From the NCBI GenBank assembly GCA_002408485.1, contig DHSP01000077.1, positions 1-29,705 on the forward strand: a DNA stretch of 29,705 bases. The letters are read 5' to 3'. A program made the translations under genes and the position numbers. This document shows, in pieces, positions 25,634-29,705 of the stretch; the stretch's first letter is position 1, and each line of letters starts with the position of its first letter. The notes under the pieces were generated by a model, which saw only the letters and a list, made by a program, of their open reading frames with translations, ran no database searches and was not told the origin of the DNA. The DNA comes from Proteiniphilum sp. UBA5283. Its GTDB lineage: Bacteria > Bacteroidota > Bacteroidia > Bacteroidales > Dysgonomonadaceae.

Positions 25634-27070
25634 ATGAACAAAAAAATAACCCTATTTGCCACACTGCTTGCCATCCTTCTGATGAATGCATGTGAAGATG
25701 TGTACGACCATGTGGCAGCACCGCCACAGGCTAATGAACAGGAAGCCGAACAGAGCGTCAGCGGCTTCACCTTTACCCTGGGAGCAGGTGTTACCACTCC
25801 GCTGATTTTGTCCGAAGGGATGCTGGCCGACCCAACATTGCTGGAAACCATCAAGACAACCGCCACTCCTCAAATGGCAGAAGGGGCAACGATGACCTTC
25901 CTTCTGGAAGCATCTGACACACAGGATTTCGCCAAGGTGACAGATCTACCTTCGGTAAGCAATCAGAACAGTGCCTTTGTGACGAGTGCAACCCTCAACG
26001 AAGCAGCAAAAAGCCTATACGGGAAAGCACCGGAAGCGAGGAAGCTCTACCTGCGCGTATCTCCTTACATCAAAGAAGGCAGTTCTTCGGTCCGTATCCC
26101 CGGGCAGGTGGTGCTGGGACCGGTGACAGTCACCCCGGTCGGCCCGGTAATCGAAACCGAATATTACCTGATTGGCGACATCAACGGGTGGAATATCAAC
26201 GACCTTGAAGCTTATCAGTTTAGTCACAGCGGCAAGGATGTATACGAAGATCCCGTCTTCACCATCCTGGTGAACAATGTAACCGGTTACTTCAAGATCG
26301 TACCCAAATCGAGCAAGGAGGCAGCCTCCTGGGACGGAGTGCTGGGCAATCCTGTCAACGGGAACACAGACCTTGAAGGGGATATCACCCTCGCAGGTGC
26401 ACAGGCGATGCGTGTCACCGAGCCAGGATGGGTGAAGATCACCCTCAACATGATGGAGTACACCTACACCATCGAGATCATCGGCGAGATGAACCTGACC
26501 CTTTATGTGCCCGGTGGACACCAGGGATGGAATCCGGCAGAAGCCCCCACCCTATACAGCCGCAATTTCGACTTCAAGTACAGCGGATACGTCTACTTCG
26601 GAACAGCAGGCACTGAATTCAAATTCACATCAGAACCCGGCTGGGGCGGTACCAACTACGGGAATGGAGGAAATGGCACACTATCCACCGACGGAGGTGC
26701 CGGCAATCTGTCTGTTGACGAAGCCGGTATATATAAGATTGATGTCGACCTCTCCGGCAATCCACTCTATACTATGACCAGAACCGAATGGGGACTGATC
26801 GGCAGTGCAACCGCCGGCGGATGGGACAACTCCACCCCAATGACATACAATCCTGTAACCGGTCGCTGGAGTGTCACTACTACACTGGTCGACGGTGAAT
26901 TCAAGTTTCGTGCCAACAATGGATGGGACATCAACCTGGGAGGACCCCTGAACAACCTCGGCTATAATGGAGACAACATCCCTGCAACAGCTGGAACCTA
27001 TACCATTACGCTCGACCTCTCCGATCCAATGGCCTTTAAAGCGACCATTGCAAGTGCTTTACCGGGATAA
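25634..27070 (+). CDS. susF: SusF-like multi-CBM starch-binding surface lipoprotein
   Basis: This 478-residue lipoprotein has Cys20 in MNAC followed by Glu-Asp, which favours surface display. An N-terminal SusE/SusF-type domain (about 35-165; FTFTLGAGVTTPLILSEGM) precedes three tandem starch-binding-like repeats starting near YYLIGDINGWN (about 175), LTLYVPGGHQGWNP (about 288) and WGLIGSATAGGWDNS (about 385). Each repeat carries the Gly-Trp (GW) loop seen in SusE/SusF binding modules, which bind amylose through aromatic residues. It has no catalytic motifs. It is separated from susE by a hairpin and followed by a strong terminator that ends the susC-susF unit. Confidence 0.85.
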   Translation: MNKKITLFATLLAILLMNACEDVYDHVAAPPQANEQEAEQSVSGFTFTLGAGVTTPLILSEGMLADPTLLETIKTTATPQMAEGATMTFLLEASDTQDFAKVTDLPSVSNQNSAFVTSATLNEAAKSLYGKAPEARKLYLRVSPYIKEGSSSVRIPGQVVLGPVTVTPVGPVIETEYYLIGDINGWNINDLEAYQFSHSGKDVYEDPVFTILVNNVTGYFKIVPKSSKEAASWDGVLGNPVNGNTDLEGDITLAGAQAMRVTEPGWVKITLNMMEYTYTIEIIGEMNLTLYVPGGHQGWNPAEAPTLYSRNFDFKYSGYVYFGTAGTEFKFTSEPGWGGTNYGNGGNGTLSTDGGAGNLSVDEAGIYKIDVDLSGNPLYTMTRTEWGLIGSATAGGWDNSTPMTYNPVTGRWSVTTTLVDGEFKFRANNGWDINLGGPLNNLGYNGDNIPATAGTYTITLDLSDPMAFKATIASALPG

Positions 27071-27079
27071 TCATCTGCT

Positions 27080-27111
27080 AAAAAGCGCGGTTGCTTCACC
27101 GCGCTTTTTTT
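27080..27111 (+). terminator. Strong rho-independent terminator after susF
   Basis: The stem AAAAAGCGCGG (27080-27090) pairs with CCGCGCTTTTT (27099-27109) across an 8-nt loop, and the T run continues to 27111. The GC-rich core and T tail are typical of intrinsic termination. It lies 10 nt after the susF stop and separates susCDEF from the downstream amylase genes. Confidence 0.9.
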
Positions 27112-27138
27112 CTATCTTTCTCCGATCAAACCGAAAAA

Positions 27139-27375
27139 ATGAAAAGCGTTTATTCGATCATTCTCTTTATCCTTTTTCTGTTACTATCCTGCGGCAGCAA
27201 TCCGGGTGAGGTACAACCCGGCTCCTCCTTCGCTCGTTCGGAAAAGTTAAAGAAGCACCCTCAGAAAAGGGGCTGGGCGTCTTTTACTGGGAGTAACAAG
27301 GAACCCTTTCCTGGAGCCACTTTGCACGGTGATGATGGACGCCCTGCCAAAGCAGTGGATACCTTCCTCGACTAA
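27139..27375 (+). pseudogene. Degraded GH53 (endo-beta-1,4-galactanase) lipoprotein gene with large internal deletion
   Basis: As read, the frame encodes a 78-residue lipoprotein: a signal peptide with LLSC (Cys20), then GSSFARS, a short basic region, and a tail GATLHGDDGRPAKAVDTFLD. Reading the adjacent frame over 27243-27293 gives KVKEAPSEK followed by GLGVFYWE, the sequence that ends the barrel of GH53 arabinogalactan endo-galactanases. The tail then matches the usual GH53 C-terminus (GAF..DGKP..A.DAFL) in the original frame. FAR after the signal peptide fits the GH53 start (FAKGADVSW). So about 300 codons of catalytic domain are missing, and at least two frame changes are present. The product cannot be an active enzyme. 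An alternative, a genuine small lipoprotein, would not explain the GLGVFYWE match. Confidence 0.75.
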
Positions 27376-27390
27376 GAGTCAAAACGTACC

Positions 27391-27425
27391 GGATGATGTC
27401 CTACAATGAACAAACTGTATCATCC
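27391..27425. repeat. Inverted repeat GGATGAT/ATCATCC upstream of susA
   Basis: GGATGAT at 27391-27397 pairs with ATCATCC at 27419-27425 across 21 nt, in the 75-nt gap before the GH13 gene. No T run follows, so it is not an intrinsic terminator. It could be a regulator site or a leader hairpin, or chance. Confidence 0.25.
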
Positions 27426-27450
27426 ATCAACTTAAAAAAACAATCCTGAA

Positions 27451-29283
27451 ATGAAAAAATATCTTCTCATCTCTTTTTTGCTCATCGCAGCCATCCATAT
27501 GGTATGCGGTGAAACACCCCGCGTGGAACCCTCCTTCTGGTGGAGTGGCATGGCAGAAACCGAACTGCAACTGATGGTGAGCGGCGAAAAAATTGCCGAC
27601 TACACCCCTTCCGTCACGTCAGAAAACATTTCGATTAAAGAGGTGGTGACCCTGCAAAACCGCAACTACCTGCTGATCTACCTTGATCTCACCGGAGCAG
27701 TTCCGGAAACGTTCGACCTGGTCTTCACCAGCGGAAGAAAGAAGATCTCCATTTCCTATGAGCTGAAGGAACGTAACCCACAACGCATGAACATTGAAAG
27801 CTTTGGCCCGTCGGATGTGCTCTACCTGATCATGCCCGACCGGTTTGCCAACGGGAACCCCTCGAACGACCAGATACCGATGCGCACCAGTTACAAGGTA
27901 GACCGCAGCGACCCCAATGCCCGCCATGGGGGTGACTTGAAAGGGATTTCCGACCGGCTGGACTATCTCTCCGACCTGGGGGTGACCGCCATCTGGCTCA
28001 ACCCGGTGCTCGAGAACGACATGGAGGGAGGATCGTACCACGGCTACGCCACCACCGATTACTACCGTGTGGATCCCCGCTTCGGCAGTAACGAGGAATA
28101 CGTCCAGCTGATCGAGGATGCACACAAGAAAGGAATGAAGGTGGTGATGGACATGATCTTCAACCACTGCGGCAGCGACCATCCCTGGATGAACGAAGTG
28201 CCCTCGCCCGACTGGTTCAACAACCTGGAGGAATATGTTCAGACCTCCCACATGAAGGAAATGTACTTTGACCCCTATGTCTCGGAGTATGACAAGCACA
28301 GGATGGTGGACGGCTGGTTTGTGCCCACCATGCCCGACCTGAACCAGCGCAACCGCCATGTGGCAAAATACCTGATTCAGAACAGCATCTGGTGGATCGA
28401 ATACTCCGGTGTGGACGGCATTCGCCAGGACACCTACCCCTATGCCGATTATGATATGATGGTGAACTGGATTGAAGCCGTGGAAAAGGAGTACCCCAAC
28501 TACAACATTGTGGGCGAAGCATGGCTCAACAATACAATTGGAACAGCCTTCTGGCAGAGAAACAGCCCGCTGAACAAACACAACACGCACCTCAAATCGG
28601 TGATGGACTTCCGATTCATGGGTCTTTCCCACAGTGCTTTCTTTGAGGAGACCACCGAGTGGAACGGAGGACTGCACGGCATCTATGACCACATGACCTA
28701 CGACTTCATTTATCCTGATATTTATAACGTGTTGAGGTTCCTTGACAACCATGATACCGACCGTTTCCTGAAAGAGTACCCGAAGGATTTATCCGGCTGG
28801 AAACAGGCAGTCACCTTCCTGCTCACCATGCCCGGCACACCACAGATCTACTACGGCACGGAGCTGCTGATGCACGGCAACAAGAGGCGCAGCGACGGCG
28901 ATATCCGTCGCGATGTGCCGGGTGGCTGGCCCGATGACAAAACGAACCAGTTCACGGCTGAAGGACGCGATGCAACCCAGAATGAAGCATTCGATTATCT
29001 CAGCAAGCTGCTGCACTGGCGCAGAGACAACCAAATCATTGCCCGCGGAGGTATGAAGCACTATGTTCTGCAGAAAGGAGTCTACGTTTACGAGCGATTT
29101 CTGGGCAACGAGAAGGTCCTGATCGTAATGAACGGCACCTCAAACAAGGTGACAGTAAACCTTGACCGCTATGCCGAGTCTATACAGGGAAAGAATAGTG
29201 CAACGGATTTTCTTTCCGGAAAAGTTGTCACCCTGGGTGAAACGATGACCCTCTTACCCAAAGAGGTACTTCTATTGGAATAG
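27451..29283 (+). CDS. susA: Neopullulanase/cyclomaltodextrinase, SusA-type GH13
   Basis: This 610-residue enzyme hydrolyses alpha-1,4 (and often alpha-1,6) bonds in imported maltooligosaccharides or pullulan fragments. Residues 1-20 form a signal peptide (ending MVCG; the region is not a good lipobox), so a periplasmic location is likely. An N-terminal cyclomaltodextrinase Ig-like domain covers about 23-108 (RVEPSFWWSGM), followed by the GH13 barrel. Catalytic residues are visible: region I DMIFNH (234-239), nucleophile Asp327 in GIRQDTY, acid/base Glu356 in IVGEAW and transition-state Asp435 in LDNHD. Domain order and length match SusA (about 617 aa in B. thetaiotaomicron). It lies downstream of susF, whereas in B. 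thetaiotaomicron susA is upstream of susC. Confidence 0.92.
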   Translation: MKKYLLISFLLIAAIHMVCGETPRVEPSFWWSGMAETELQLMVSGEKIADYTPSVTSENISIKEVVTLQNRNYLLIYLDLTGAVPETFDLVFTSGRKKISISYELKERNPQRMNIESFGPSDVLYLIMPDRFANGNPSNDQIPMRTSYKVDRSDPNARHGGDLKGISDRLDYLSDLGVTAIWLNPVLENDMEGGSYHGYATTDYYRVDPRFGSNEEYVQLIEDAHKKGMKVVMDMIFNHCGSDHPWMNEVPSPDWFNNLEEYVQTSHMKEMYFDPYVSEYDKHRMVDGWFVPTMPDLNQRNRHVAKYLIQNSIWWIEYSGVDGIRQDTYPYADYDMMVNWIEAVEKEYPNYNIVGEAWLNNTIGTAFWQRNSPLNKHNTHLKSVMDFRFMGLSHSAFFEETTEWNGGLHGIYDHMTYDFIYPDIYNVLRFLDNHDTDRFLKEYPKDLSGWKQAVTFLLTMPGTPQIYYGTELLMHGNKRRSDGDIRRDVPGGWPDDKTNQFTAEGRDATQNEAFDYLSKLLHWRRDNQIIARGGMKHYVLQKGVYVYERFLGNEKVLIVMNGTSNKVTVNLDRYAESIQGKNSATDFLSGKVVTLGETMTLLPKEVLLLE

Positions 29284-29325
29284 CTTACATTTATCCTATA
29301 AAATCAAATTCAACTAACCGTTACA

Positions 29326-29705
29326 ATGTCATCTGCAATGAAATATCCCGTCAACACCTTTCTCTATCTACTGCTGCTCCTCTTCATCCTCTCCTGCGGG
29401 AATGATCCGGTGGTGACACCGGAACCAGAGCCCAAACCGGAACCTCCCGCTACCATCATGAATGGTATCACCTGGAGCCCCGAGTTGCCGGATGCAGACA
29501 GGGAACTGACCATCTGGTTCAAAGCCTCTTCCGGATCACCCCTCTATAATTACACCGGCGAAGTCTATATCCATATCGGCGTGGTGAGCGAAGGTACCTG
29601 GAAGTATGTGCCGGCAGGGTGGGATGAAAACATTGCCAAATGCAGGATGACAAAGGTAGCCGATGAGCCTTCAACCTGGAGCATCAAGCTCTCTCCCTCT
29701 ATCCG
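29326..29705 (+). CDS. N-terminal part of a surface lipoprotein, probably an alpha-amylase-family protein (truncated by window end)
   Basis: The frame opens at ATG 29326 and is still open at the window end (126 codons seen). A lipoprotein signal (LLLLLFILSC) places lipidated Cys at residue 24; an in-frame ATG at 29338 is also possible. A Pro/Glu spacer (TPEPEPKPEPP) follows, then an Ig-like domain starting NGITWSPELPDADRELTIWF with YTGEVYIHIGVV and GTWKYVPAGW. This resembles the N-terminal module of Bacteroidota surface GH13 amylases, which would make it the SusG-type surface enzyme of the locus. No catalytic region is in view, so the enzyme call is inference. It lies 42 nt after susA, probably in the same operon. 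Confidence 0.65.
   Translation, partial: MSSAMKYPVNTFLYLLLLLFILSCGNDPVVTPEPEPKPEPPATIMNGITWSPELPDADRELTIWFKASSGSPLYNYTGEVYIHIGVVSEGTWKYVPAGWDENIAKCRMTKVADEPSTWSIKLSPSI

Noticed and set aside
27113..27120. TATCTTTC just after the susF terminator, one base from a -7 element
   Set aside because: The final G of TTTG is missing and the gene it would serve is a pseudogene; too weak to list as a promoter, though something must transcribe susA past the terminator.
27619..28752. Long antisense open frame (377 codons) opposite the GH13 gene
   Set aside because: It mirrors the GH13 codons that encode the catalytic regions; its predicted protein is rich in Val, His and Gly with no domain, typical of a shadow frame.

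Overview
This window is a chromosomal segment of a Bacteroidota, most likely order Bacteroidales. The evidence is a dcw (division and cell wall) cluster in the Bacteroidota order, TAnnTTTG-type -7 promoter elements, a SusC/SusD/SusE/SusF outer-membrane glycan system with lipoproteins carrying acidic residues after the lipid-anchored Cys, and a two-gene acyltransferase operon of the glycine/ornithine-lipid type. A genus such as Proteiniphilum or Petrimonas would fit, but that is inference.

Layout. Positions 1-1129 (+) hold the tail of an unidentified protein and a secreted protein of unknown function. Positions 1140-17207 (-) hold an unbroken 14-gene cluster, read from high to low coordinates: mraZ, rsmH, an ftsL-like gene, a PASTA-bearing ftsI/PBP, murE, mraY, murD, ftsW, murG, murC, ftsQ, ftsA, ftsZ and a yqeY-family gene. 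It covers the cytoplasmic Mur steps MurC, MurD and MurE, lipid I and lipid II formation (MraY, MurG), and the septal machinery (FtsW, PBP, FtsL, FtsQ, FtsA, FtsZ). murF, murA, murB and ddl are not here. Gaps are short and murG overlaps both neighbours by 4 nt. A candidate internal promoter lies between murC and ftsQ. Three GTGG repeats upstream of mraZ look like a MraZ autoregulatory operator.

Positions 17481-19355 (+), divergent from mraZ, hold a PlsC-like O-acyltransferase and a GNAT-like N-acyltransferase resembling GlsA/GlsB, which make acylated amino-acid lipids in Bacteroides.

Positions 19605-29705 (+) hold a starch/alpha-glucan utilisation locus: a promoter and possible 25-codon leader ORF, SusC, SusD, SusE-like and SusF-like lipoproteins, a strong terminator, a degraded GH53 galactanase pseudogene, a SusA-type neopullulanase (GH13), and the start of another lipoprotein that runs off the window. 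SusD/E/F would capture glucan at the surface, SusC import oligosaccharides, and SusA degrade them in the periplasm. No SusR, ECF sigma or hybrid two-component regulator is visible.

I found no CRISPR array, tRNA, rRNA, insertion sequence or clearly new multi-gene system. The most notable items are the GH53 gene remnant, the candidate MraZ operator, the terminator-like hairpin between the susE- and susF-like genes, and the leader ORF before susC.
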